Source: Archilochus colubris
Lineage: Eukaryota; Chordata; Aves; Apodiformes; Trochilidae
Direction: 5' to 3'
DNA: 64,000 nucleotides
Assembly (NCBI GenBank): GCA_023079485.1
Contig: CM041115.1
Coordinates: 23,118,863 to 23,182,862, forward strand
Shown: positions 39,501 to 51,600 of the stretch, one piece after another
Layout: each line of letters begins with the position of its first letter
Position numbering within the stretch: position 1 is the first letter of the stretch
Program-made: the position numbers and the translations under genes
The notes under the pieces: model-generated
Databases searched by the model: none
What the model saw: only the letters and a program-made list of their open reading frames with translations
What the model was told of the DNA's origin: nothing

Positions 39501-39853
39501 TTCATGGCACCAGATGGGAAGTCTCTTTGCTACACAACACTCCAATCCTTTGGCTCCCTCATAGTTCAGCATTTATCATGACCACTGCAGGAGCTCTCAG
39601 GATCTGCTGCTCACCTGTGAAATATTTTTCAAATGTACAAAAATAAATAAAAACATGTTGTATTCAAGCTCTGGTCAGAGCCATAAACAAGAGGTTCTAT
39701 TCAGTAGGTGTTACCACAAAATAGACACTTATTTTCATTTCACAAATAACAAACTTGTTAACAATATTTGCATGCATAATGTATAACATTTTTACTTACA
39801 AACTCTTAATTTTAAAAGGATAAATGTTAAAAAAACAGTAATTGCCTACTAAC
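36509..39853 (-). other. KCNN2: KCNN2 intron between the 70-bp exon and the last exon
   Basis: This 3.3-kb intron is bounded by GTTAGT and TTTCAG on the minus strand. It contains a CA/CATG-rich stretch near 36606-36632 and an antisense CR1 fragment at 38003-39437. No extra exon was recognised. Confidence 0.9.
38003..39437 (+). mobile_element. CR1 LINE, 5'-truncated, antisense in a KCNN2 intron
   Basis: The plus-strand CR1 begins in the RT region and reaches the 3' terminus, with octamer-like repeats at 39402-39437 (ctatgattctattctatt, then ccatgattctata). The frame at 38046-38312 encodes an RT segment ([40 protein letters not shown]) and ends at an in-frame stop. Further motifs appear in other frames: DFCKAFD-like text near 38412, and a catalytic YSDD at 38665-38676. 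Frameshifts and stops make it inactive. It lies in the intron before the last KCNN2 exon, in the opposite orientation to that gene. Confidence 0.9.
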
Positions 39854-39923
39854 CTTTGCCAGGTCCACCAAAGTGTTGGCTTGATCATTCAGTTTCCTCT
39901 GTTCCATTTTCACACTTCTTAAT
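39854..39923 (-). CDS. KCNN2: KCNN2 (SK2) exon: C-terminal end of the calmodulin-binding region
   Basis: This 70-bp exon consists of one base completing the split Gln codon and then 23 residues, [20 protein letters not shown] followed by LAK. It continues the helical calmodulin-binding region; in the known SK2 structure this part forms the second helix of the calmodulin-binding hairpin. KLNDQ and DLAK match SK2, where I recall SK3 having KLSDQ and DLSK. The acceptor is TTTTTAG|ATTA (a TAG acceptor rather than CAG) and the donor is GCAAAG|GTTAGT, which is weaker than the other donors in this gene. It exits in phase 0 into the last exon. It is too short to be found by ORF length and was located by matching protein and splice sites. 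Confidence 0.96.
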
Positions 39924-42900
39924 CTAAAAAGTGGAATTTTAAGTCAGATTTTTTGTATCTATGGTCATATTAGGATATCTGATATGCATGCACAAAACTT
40001 GCAAGAGCCAATAACTGCATGGAGAATGCCTCAAGTACTTTGTGTAAAGTCAGAACTGGTCATGTGCCTGCCAAAATGAGAAGCATGCTTCTTCAACACC
40101 GCAAAAAAGGAAAGAGCAAGGAAATGTGAGGTCCTTGAGAATACCATTTGCCATGGTGAAAGCTGAATTTAAAAAGGGAGATAACAGTTTACCCATACTA
40201 AATGAAAGTAAGCCAAAACATTCCTCAAAGCCTCAGTATCATGACAAGTAGATATAGGAAGAAACATTGAACTGTTTTTTGTCGTTATTGTTGTAGCAAT
40301 CAAGAATCTTCCCATGCCTACATGACTAGATACAGGTATCAGCCCTGTTCTGTCGGAAATGGATTGGGTTAGCAGGTGTTTGAACCTGATGAAAATACAG
40401 TGATAAGTGAGTTTCTCATTACTTAAACAGAACTTCCATCTGACCAGCAGCTAAATAACCAAAATACTTGCCAGTATGTTTAATTTTCTTACATAATTTG
40501 TGACTCTAAATATGACTTACATTTTAAGCTTACATTATATGTTCCTTTTCAATGCACTATTTAAACTATAGCATTGGAAAACTATGAAAGAAGCAGCATG
40601 GGCATGTTTTTTTCTTTGATGCCTAGCTATCTGCTCTGTTATTACTTATGCATATTCTTTGAAAGATGACCTTTTTGAAGTGTTCCCTGAAATGAAGTGC
40701 ATGTTTTTCAGATTAACTACTAGACAAGTGGTTTGTAGATGCTGTTTTCACAAATAAGCAATTTCTCCCATAAGTAAGAGACCATTGTTCAACATTTCCC
40801 AGCAGAGAATTACTTTCAATTACTTTTCTTGTGGCTGTTATAAGCAGCAAATCGCATTTTTCAAAAACAACAGATCAATTTATAAACGTTGTGTGATAAG
40901 ATACCATGCAGTCTACTAGTATTTCAGAGGTCAATCAAGATAACCATGTGGTTAGCTGTCAAGTTTGGCAGCATTTTGTGGCTGGTGGGTTGCTAGTGCA
41001 TACTTTGCCTATTTCTCAGTGGTGGTGTTACCTAGAAAACTTGTTTAAAGAAAGCCTTCTTGGAGATATCCCAAAATCAGGAAGTTTCTGTTCATATCTT
41101 TAGTTACCAAGCATTTCCTTTCATATCTACGCTAACAGCCATGAGAAAACAAGTTGTGAAAAGTGAAATATTTTTTAAAACACATGGAAATAACTGTTAA
41201 GTCAGAAATCAATTGTGCACATAAAATTGACATTCCAGTGGCTTGTTACTGAAATATCATACTCTCCTTTTCCCCTGGAGTCTTCCATCAGAGAATAACA
41301 TAAATGTCTACAGCAGACTCTAGGAATGGTGTTTTCAGAGCCTATGAGCTAGTGCTATTCTAAAACAAAAAATACGGAGGAGTCTCCAAGGTATGGAGTT
41401 GTATCAATACAGACTCAGAACACAATAACTTGGACGTAAGCATGTAGTGATATGACTGCAGAATGACAATGCTGGTGTTTTGGTGAGCATCTCTCAAATT
41501 CCTTGCATAGTATGTGTTTTATGCTTTTCTTAACATTTATTGACTCATCTGTTTGGAAGCTGCTCTTTTCATTATAAAATTTCAAGAAATTTATTGTTAT
41601 TGCAGCAATGCAAGTACTAGCTGACACCAACATGGTAATTCCTCATGGTAACAAACCCAATACCTATCACAAAGTATAAAAATGGGCCTCTAGGTAATGG
41701 CAAGTCTTTAGCTGCAGCAGCCAGATTTAAATAAAACGGAGACTTTTATCCTTAAATTCATTAAGAGAAAATACGAAACACCTTGATTTTATGAACTTCA
41801 CTTATCACAGCAAAAGATCATGATTCTGGATCGCGTTTCCATGGCAGCAATCAGACCACTGAAGTTCACAAATAAAGACTCTATTTCTCGCATGCAGACA
41901 GTGGTAAGTTCTGCAAACTTAGAAAGGAACAGCTCATACAACTTACTTCCGAGCTCTATTTTCATTTTGTTGAAATAAAAAGACAAAACAAAAGAAAACA
42001 AAATTTTAAATATACTAAAACAACCAAATGAGCACACTGGGCTCAATTCAGCAAGTGGAAAGTACTAAAGAGTTGCTACTTTTTTCAGTAACTAACTGAG
42101 TTGGAGTCTAACTCTCTGGCATTTCTGATGAAGGAAACTACAATAGCTCCAAACCTTCCCATTGACAGTCACCTGTGTATTTTTCTTATTCATGAAACAC
42201 ATAAAATGTCTTTTGCGATGCCTTTAATGATAACTGTCATTTAGGGTGCTTATTTTATGCCCATCTTACTCAGTGTGCACAGTAGACCCAGTAGACTGGG
42301 TCTGAAGGCACTTGTAGAGCTGTGAGCATCAGTTTGGAACTGTTACAATGATCTGCCCTGTATAAAACTGGCCCTGTAATATCAATCCTTTATTTCTGTC
42401 TCCAGTGAAATTGTTGGAAAGGTGAAGGAGGGGTATCAGTAAAGACTGAGGAATCAAGAAAGATGGAAAAGCCATGACTACTACCAAGAGTTACTTGAGA
42501 AAAGTTCAAAGATACAAAGGGAGAAAAAATAATTTACACACGTCTACTTTGCTACACTGGAAGAAAGCAAACTCCTACATCAATGTTTTCATTGATAGGA
42601 CATTATTCAGCTTATTGGGAAATTTTCCTCTTTTATTATTCTTAGATACAAGTTTTGGGAATGCAATGCAAAGTGATAAAGGACAGAGGGAAATGCATTT
42701 TTGACATATCTGTTCAAAGTTTGGCTGGCACAGCTAGGAAAATATTACTGCTGCCAACTTACTCACCTTACCTGATCAATTAACTTTTTAAGCAGGTGCA
42801 GAGCAAGACTTTTCATCCTGTGAAGCCCTTTTGGGCTTGAATGATATGTAAGGATGCAGATTGAGCCTGCTGTGAATCCTTCTCTGAATGTGTGTGCACA

Positions 42901-44018
42901 CACAGACAAACACACAAAATAAAGGAAAGTTAAAATGCTAAAGAAATAACTTCTTCAATATAGGGTCCAAGACTAGCAAAGGATGATGCACAGGACATGC
43001 CATCCTCTATCCCAGTGCCCCTGCCTCTCCTTTCTGCTTCACAATCCTTTAAACTAAGCAAAATGACCAAACTGGGACAATAAACATTTTTATGGCCACA
43101 TAAAAATGTCTCAACTTTTGTCATCTTTTTATTCTGTCTGGTATTTCTGCAGTAACTCAGTAACATTAATCCTTCAGATCTGCTAATTCTAACATAGTAA
43201 TCAAGGTTTATAGAATACTTCAAACCTTAAGTTTAAGCTTTATGAAACAACTTAAAAATTACTGTTAGCCTAGATTTACTTTTATGAAATAGGATTCTTT
43301 CCTGTCTTCTGTGCAAGATATAGGCATTCTTTTAATGAGAGATGTTACCCTTACATCTCCTCACAGGTAGGCTCAGACATAGATGCACACTCAAAACTTA
43401 TCAAAACATCATTTTGAAATTCACCTTATCTGCATCTTCCCAGTATCTCATGGAAACTAATTTCATAGGCTGTACAAATGGCTGCCTCAACTTGGATGGG
43501 GACATTGAAGAAAGCAGACAAGTAAGTAGTGGCATGGAGCCTGACCTTTTCTCTAGAAAAATTTTAGGTTCCTTGAGACAAAAGTCTCTTTTTTTCCTCC
43601 CACTTAGTCCAAGGAAAAGTAACGGAATTATTGTGCAATTCTGCTGATTTTGATGTGGTTTATGGCCAATATATATGGTTACAAATTTTAGATAAATACT
43701 ATACAATATTTCAGGTTAAATCTACTACTTCTTACAGTTCTCAGTTTTATTTGCAGCCAGTAGCGGGGAAGAACTTATCTGAATCATGCCAGATTCACAT
43801 TCACACTCACATGACTGTTGGCATTTACTCTCATTTTCTAGAATGGATGTCTGGGGTCACAGCTGACATACCAACATTTTATCTCATGCACTGAGAATAT
43901 GTGATGGAGAGAGGCAACCAATTGCTGTTAGGCTGTACAATGACCCTTGATGAGTATTGTTTTAATTAAAAACTACCTACATACTCATAGACCTTCTTCA
44001 ATCACTTTAGTCTGATTT

Positions 44019-44060
44019 TAAATTATTAAAACATCTACTTAAATTATTAAAACACCTACT
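44019..44060 (+). repeat. 21-bp direct repeat at the 5' edge of a CR1 copy
   Basis: Two adjacent copies of taaattattaaaacatctact (44019-44039 and 44040-44060, one t/c difference) end exactly where recognisable CR1 sequence starts. Confidence 0.9.
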
Positions 44061-44721
44061 GCAGCCCTGAAGAGTAGGACTTGGGGGTGCTGCTTGATGA
44101 GAAGCTCAACATGATCTGCCCATGTGTGCTTGCAGCCCAGAAAGCCAACCACATCCTGGGCTGCATCAAAAGAAGCCTGGCCAGGAGATCAAGGGAGGTG
44201 ATTCCTTCCCTCTATTCTGCTCTTCTGAGACCCCACCTGGAGTACTGTGTTCACTTTCATATTCCTTGACATGAGAAGGACATAGAGATGTCCAGAGGAG
44301 AGTCACAAAAATGATCAGAGAACTGAAGTGCCTCTCTTGAGGATGAGGGAGTTGGGGTTGTTCAGCCTGGAGAAGAGGAGGCTCCAAGGTGACCCTATAG
44401 CAGCTTTCCAATACCGGAAGCAGGCCTACAGGAAAGCTGGGGTAGCACTTTTTGCACAGGCATCTAGTGAGTGGACTAGGGGCAATAGTTTAAAACCTGA
44501 AGAGATTCAGATTAAATATGAGGAAGAATTTTTTTACTCTGAGGGTGGTGAGACAATGGCAAAGGTTGCCTAGGGAAGTTGTGGCTGCCCCCTCCCTGGC
44601 AGTGTTCAAAGCCAGGTTGGATGGGGCATTGAGCAACCTGGCCTAGTGGAAGGTGTCCCTGCCCATGCAGGGACTTGGAACAAGGGTCCTTTCCAACCCT
44701 AGCCATTCTACGATTCTATGA
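44061..44721 (+). mobile_element. CR1 LINE 3' portion, antisense in a KCNN2 intron
   Basis: The plus-strand copy starts within the post-RT part of ORF2. The frame 44081-44269 reads [31 protein letters not shown], and [20 protein letters not shown]. The frame 44328-44573 holds ELGLFSLEKRRLQGD and further C-terminal text. It ends with ctacgattctatg at about 44721, a CR1 terminal repeat. It is more intact than the other short copies but still frame-broken. It sits 330 bp from the KCNN2 calmodulin-binding-domain exon. Confidence 0.9.
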
Positions 44722-45052
44722 AAATAAACCTTTTTCATTTTCTTCTGTCACTGTAGCTTGTATCTTGCTACCTGTAAGAAAATGTGTAACAAACCCAGAT
44801 AGTCTCAGTGGCGAAAGACAAAGCCTTAGACAATTTAAGAAGCATGGGAAAATTTCTACAGACAGCTGGTACACGTAAATAAAACTTTATCTTTTAATTA
44901 CTCTTAGACAACTCAACCTCAAGAAAAATGTTCTACGCAGAGGGTGATGGCAAAGAGAAGGGAGGGAGTGGGACAGACATAGGGATTAAAAGTGACAGGG
45001 AAACTAAGAGAGAAAACACCTGGAGAGGAAAACCAAAGGAAAACAGTACTTA

Positions 45053-45229
<177 letters not shown>

Positions 45230-46329
45230 TTATGTCATATTTTCTTTTTTTCTGGTATAAACTCTTTCTAAAGCGCTTAGGACCATGCCTAACTGTGGGA
45301 AGTAGGTACATGAAGAAGCTGAAGCAAGTTAGCACCATGTGGTGTTTATGGCAATATAAATTACAGTAAGAAAAAACTAATGCATTAGTAATTAACTAAA
45401 TGTATTTAATAGGATAATCTTATTCTCTCTTGTTCAATTAGTACCTCTTAATTCTCTTAGCAGCTTAACAGTCTTAAATTTCCAGAGCTCTTTAAACGTA
45501 CTTTTTCTGTTTCTCTGTTACATTTTTATTCTTGTTTCTTTTGTACAATTCTGAAGGAGGTGAAAAAAAAATCTTGTCAATTAATTTGGCCAGTGTCCTA
45601 CTTTGTAAACTCGTTTAATTTTTTTTATTTTTTTTTTTTTTAAGAGGCTTTCCATAAAATGTAAAGGTAAGAAAACCTACATTTTCTTCTCAGGCTCTCC
45701 AAAATTTTCAAGAATGACTGAAAACAACAGACAAATTATTTCAATATAATTTTGACTAATGACAGAATGACTAGGTTAGTTGCACAGGACATCTCTCATT
45801 ATTCATCTGTATTTTCTCTCACTCCAACTTTATATTATGCCAGTCTCTGCAGTGTCAGAGCACTGTCAATGTCTAAGACATTGCAGGAATGCCATGCAGT
45901 AGCTCTTCTCAGCAAGAGGTCCTGACTTCAGTGGAAGAACAATTGCATTTTAGAGACCTTCTCTCAATGTCTATCTAATCTTTGCATTTCATCAAGGTAT
46001 GGCTACCTTCAGGCTGTGATGAAACCTCTCTAGTATCTGCATATTTTGTGATGTGCATCTCAGATTTGCTTGCTTGTCTTGCTCTTGATGTGCTTTGAGT
46101 TTCATGAGTTTGAAACTACTGAAGCACCACTTCAACATAGTATTAGACCTAGATATACTAGTTATTCAGATTTATATGAAGGATAGCTGAATAAAATAAA
46201 CTTTAAAAGGCACAAATGAACACCTGACTCAAAATCTGTCCAAACTTTCCCAAACCTTTTTCCCTCCTCTTAAGAGATCAGGTGGAGGAACCATTGTAAA
46301 TCTCTACTTCAGATCCTCTTAGCACACCA

Positions 46330-46765
46330 ATAGTACTGGTTTGAATGGAGTGGCACAAATCAACCTTTGAAACCTCCTTCCCCCCACCCAGCAATCCTCA
46401 TGAGCATTCCCAAAGGGACTGCTGGAGAGGAAGAAGACAGTGATAAGGGTTTGCATATGTCCTAGGGCCTGCATACAATAGAGGTAATGATTGGGGAATG
46501 AATTGGGAATTGGGTGGAGGTCTGCTGCAGTTGTTCAATCTGATATGTCTCAACCACACTTATTAAGTGAAACAGGCCTATAAATTAGGGGCTACATTGA
46601 TGGGCTTTGGGGAACTTCTTTGACACCAGCCCTTCCCTGCTGGCTGGCCCAATGGTGAATGAAGGATGATTTTCTGTTGTATCTTTAATTTTTCTTCTCC
46701 TACTCTCTTGCTTTCTCTTTCCTAAAATCATTTAGTAACCACAACTTTTTTCCAGGTTACACAGC
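46330..46765 (+). mobile_element. Possible solo LTR of an endogenous retrovirus
   Basis: This is a block of roughly 430 bases in a KCNN2 intron, GC-richer than its surroundings. It opens with ctggtttgaatggagtggca and a C-rich run, has a TATA-like cctataaatta near 46576, and continues through a T/C-rich downstream part ending near atcatttagtaaccacaac. This organisation resembles avian retroviral LTRs I have seen, but I cannot name a family. No clear TG...CA ends or target-site duplication could be fixed, and no retroviral coding frames are present. Confidence 0.35.
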
Positions 46766-46929
46766 ATTAATACCAATGTACTGTGGCTTTTATGATCTAC
46801 CTGATGAGCCTTCCAATTGCACAGCCTGAACATGTATAATAATTGAATTATCAGCTTTTGTGCTTTTATTCCTTCTATAGTTCTAATTTAATCTTGTGTT
46901 CAGGTGCCGATCTTGAGTAACATTTCACC

Positions 46930-47480
46930 TTAAACTTATTTAGGGGTATCTGACAGTCCAAGGGGGCTGTCAACTTTTGGGTACCTTCAAAGGGAACCCC
47001 AGGCCTGAGAGGCCAGATCACAGGATGTGACACTACTTAAAGACATTTTGAGCTCAGTGGTCAGACTGCACTAAAGAAGTGCCCCTGTGTTAGGAAGGGA
47101 TAGTGTTTGCTGCTGAAGAGTATCAATAAGCTCAGACAGACACTTTAAGTCTGACACACTTTATATCTGTGTAAGAACTACCTTTCTACACATCCTTAGT
47201 CCTTCCCCACCACGACTGCTTACGGGAGGTAGACGCTGCTTGTGGCGACCAGCACAGGGAGATACAGGCTACCAGTGGTGACAAGGGAGCTAGCATGGCC
47301 AGGCTGTTGTGCTGACATGTCCTGAAAATACAGCATGTAGAGACATAACATGGCCCTCCATAGCCAGAGGACCTGTGGCAATGCAGCACTGCACTGTGCA
47401 CAGAGATGTTCTGAGGCAGTCAAATTCCTTCCTGCCTGTAGCAGAGCTGTGGATTCCAGCTCAGGTGTTGTAATCTCTCT
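46930..47480. repeat. Unclassified higher-GC block, possibly repeat-derived
   Basis: This intronic stretch differs in composition from the AT-rich flanks. It has features loosely reminiscent of an LTR or retroviral leader, such as ggaaccccaggcctgagagg and tggcgaccagcacagggaga. Overlapping short ORFs (for example 47186-47401 and 47220-47423 minus, 47350-47577 plus) look like chance frames. The call as repeat-derived is tentative. Confidence 0.25.
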
Positions 47481-48241
47481 CTACACATCAGTAACAAAAA
47501 ATCAACTCAACCAAATTATGTTTGTGAGTATACAGACCTGCATCTTCTTATTAGCTCTTCTCAGTAACAAAGACTAAACAAGTTAAGAGGAATGTGTAGC
47601 TAATACTAATGTTTATGTTCCCTCAACACTGATCTACTTTATTTCAGTAATGGATTTATATTGCCTTGCTTGCGGCATTTTTAGATTTCCCAAGATGTTA
47701 CTCTAATTCAAATTATATTTAATATGCAAATTAAAAAAATATTTCTTATGAGTTCTAGGGTTTTTTCCTAAATAGCATCTTCCAAAATCACCATTATCTA
47801 CAAAGAGCTTTGTACACTCCAGCACTGTGCCACTAACCCTGTGCTAAGTATACAAAGCAATTGCAAAGAGAAAGGTCACACTCACAAACTATGAACCACG
47901 ATCTCCTTTTCTTAAAAACATCCCTCATAGCTTGTGATTCTTGTATATATTGGGCTTTCCATCTACTTTACCTGCAAAAATTTTATATATTTTTCTCATA
48001 TACTGCATGAACATTTTTAGCTTAATATAAAAGCCTCTAATTTCACAGCATTTAACTGTTGGTTATACCAATTATCTTCTAGCTGCAAGGACTCTCTATA
48101 GAATATTCAAATCCTCAAAATCTGTTGAGAACTCTCAGTTGGTCTCAATTTAGAGAAAAGCTCAAGGCATTTGATGCCTCCTCCTTGAAAAATCACACAC
48201 ATGGAAGTGTTCAGTAGGCAAACAGAGAAGAGGACTATTTA

Positions 48242-48448
<207 letters not shown>

Positions 48449-48665
48449 TTACTACTGCATTTTGGAGAGTTTTGAGTGAAAATTTCTCCTTTGATGTAGA
48501 AGTATGGCAGGCATCAGGTGATTCATCCCTGGTAAATCGAGTGAATGCGCTACAGCTATTTCAGTTCAGAGTAGTAGAAAAAGTCAGTAATTACAGGCTG
48601 GTAAAATGTCAAGGCATCAAAATAATTAGTGAGCAGCATCATTTAGAAGTTCTGGTTGTGAGGTG

Positions 48666-48695
48666 GTTTTGTTTTGTTTTGTTTTGTTTTGTTTT
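48666..48695 (+). repeat. (GTTTT)n microsatellite
   Basis: Six perfect GTTTT units lie in the KCNN2 intron, about 250 bases upstream (in gene sense) of the S6 exon acceptor. Confidence 0.97.
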
Positions 48696-51600
48696 GTTTG
48701 TGATTTTTTTTTTCCTGCAGAGGTTGAAAATTTGTACACATTCTGATTGTAAGCCATGAACAAAAGGGCTGATCAAAACCACTTTTACCCAGAATACTAG
48801 TAAATAAATGTAGAATACCCTGTTCTAACAATCTTCTCAAGTTTACAGCAAATGCTAAAGAGAAAGTAAGACTAGATTAGTACTTAACATACAAAAAAAG
48901 AAAAGTTTATTAGGATTTTTTGTAGGGCCTAAATGTAATAAATTTGGTATTCAATCACTTCAGTACAACTTCCCTTTTGCTCTCTGAGTCCTTCAACATT
49001 TTCTTCCTGTAGAATATCTGCTTCTGTTACTACATTTAAAAGGTAATAACACATACAAAAGAGCATTTCTTGAGAACTTGGATGGAGAAAATATTAATTT
49101 TATAACATGTGCTGTGTGTTTGTATGTATATGCATGTATACACACAGACATGCATGTTCACAACAGGCTGAAGTCAGTAGGTGCCTGTCTCTTTGAAATG
49201 ACGGTGCCTTTATCTGCATCACAAATGTAAATGTATTTTTTTGAAGGAACGAAAGGAAAGGAGGTTAAAATGAGCCAATGAGAAGTAGTATCTATTATAC
49301 AGAGCTAGAGACTTAATTTACTTCACACTATCAATAAATTCTGATGCCCTAATACTTTTTCTTTAAAAGCAAATCTTCACAGGTTCTTCTTTTCATATTA
49401 AATATATGAGGCTGTGTTCATCTTGTAGGTTCACCTGGTCATTACTGGGTTATTGCCCCTGCACCAGTTACTCTCCACTATAAAGTAAATTCATCTCTTG
49501 TTGCATACTGAAGCTTATATGACATTTTCCTTTGCAGCGTTTCCTCCACTCTTCCTGTATTTTCCACTTTAATTTTCTTTCTCTCCATTCCTCACTTCCC
49601 AGTAACTGCCTCACTCCCTTCAGAAAATCCAGAAATCTCAAAATCTAGCTTGCAAAATACAAATTCCATTAATAAAAAAAGACTTCAAGTTAAATTAACT
49701 TATTGAAAACCCTTATTCATATAGCAACCTCAAAAAAATTAATCTGATCTCTCCGCTTACTTACTGAAGTACCCAATGAATTTTGTGAAAGTCTCTGTTT
49801 AATTAGTTCTCCATTCCCCTGGTAGATTGTTTCCAAGAAATCCACCTGCTCTCTCATGAACACCAAATTCTCTGCAATTAGTTCTCACCTATTAAAGCCT
49901 CTATCTCCAACAGTTCTCAACATTCCATTGAATTGTAATTTTGCTGCATTTCCTGCTTCTATACTGAACACTAAGCTAACTTTGCGGTTCCCTCTCCTCT
50001 CCAATCCTATGTTGATAGAAATTCATGTGAATTTATTAAAATTTTGCCCTCTGTAAGTTGAGTCAAGATGGGTCTATAAGTCCCTTTGCTTCTCCAGATT
50101 CCACTCAGAGTTAAAAAGGAAGCAGACAGGCAGTGCAGCTTAAAGCTGAGCACTTCAGAAATGCATCAAGCGTTTTGAGACAGGTGTAGGCAGGAATGCT
50201 CCACTATATGCCCTATCTCCCTAGAAAAGAAACACCTCTCCTTTGTTTTTCTTATTGTGGATATGGTTCTTCTAATATTCAGAAGAAATCTCCATGAGGA
50301 AAATAAATAAATTACCCCATACAATAGCAAGAACATGAAGAGAAAAGCAGACATCTTTTGACACAGTATGTCAGGATAAACAGGGGCCAGATGTTGATTT
50401 CATGACATAACTTGAATTCTACATGCTTATGGCAAGAATGCTACAATGGAGTTAGATTATTAGATTGCAGACACCTCTGGCAAAGTGGCACAAAACAGCT
50501 GTTTATGCCAAGCTACCAGGGGAGAAGTATTAGATCGCCCTTCTAAACTATGCCAAAATAGGCTAGAGGAATGCTGACAGAAAACAGCAATTTGCTTTGA
50601 GTTGAAATTATTATAGCCTTTGTAATTGACTCCCATGCTTTTCCAGAGTGGCCCAGCAGTTTTAAGGGTCAAACTTCGTAAAAATGAGTAGCTTTATATC
50701 TCACATGAGAGACACTGCCTGCAGCAGCAGATATTGAAATTATATTCTCTAGCATTCCTGCAAAAGAAGGAAGTATCGTATTATCTGCACATTATGTTTC
50801 CCTTTACCTTGGAGGAAACCAAATTGTGCTAATTCTTTTTAACAACAGCTTACAAATATAAGCTTGAAATTTCACTTAAGTACATGACACTAATTAATTA
50901 TTTTATGTTACAGTGCTCTACACTATTATATAGCTCCCCTAGAGATCTCAGTATCTTTAAAAATACTAATAAAATGAGTACTCCCAACTCCAGAACTTCA
51001 ATAGATTCAGTACATGTACTTCAAAATGGCAGTACTATAAGCATCATACTTGCCATATTTGTGAATGTCCTGTTTCACATGAAAATCAGTAGCATGAATT
51101 CAATGAATGCCCTGAGGTTTTTTTCTTATGTCATTACTACACAGTTGTTAAAAAAAATTGGACATAAATTATTACAACACATGCAGTGCAAGCAACTTGA
51201 GTATTGCAACTTGAGTAATGAATTGCTCATTCATGCCATTTAATGAAAATGGGTAATAAAAGAATTGGCCATCCATTTATCTGATTTCTTTCAAGTACTC
51301 TGTGATCAAGGGGTTGCCAGCAACCACCAATTAAAAAAGCTGACGTACCTTAGATTTTATATGGTCCAGAAACTATGTACAGGCTGAACAAACTTACCTG
51401 CTTAACCAAAAGACCCTAAAGAGCACAGATTTAAAAATGGGCTTCTCTAAAATGATAAGACCAGGACTCCATTGATGAGCTGAGCAATGACTGTTTTCTA
51501 TTTGCAAGCATCTCAAAATGAAGCACATGAATTTCATCCTGAATGCACAGTCTTTGTTGCTTGATATGAAAGTACCCATTAACATTCAGTAAAAGCAAGA

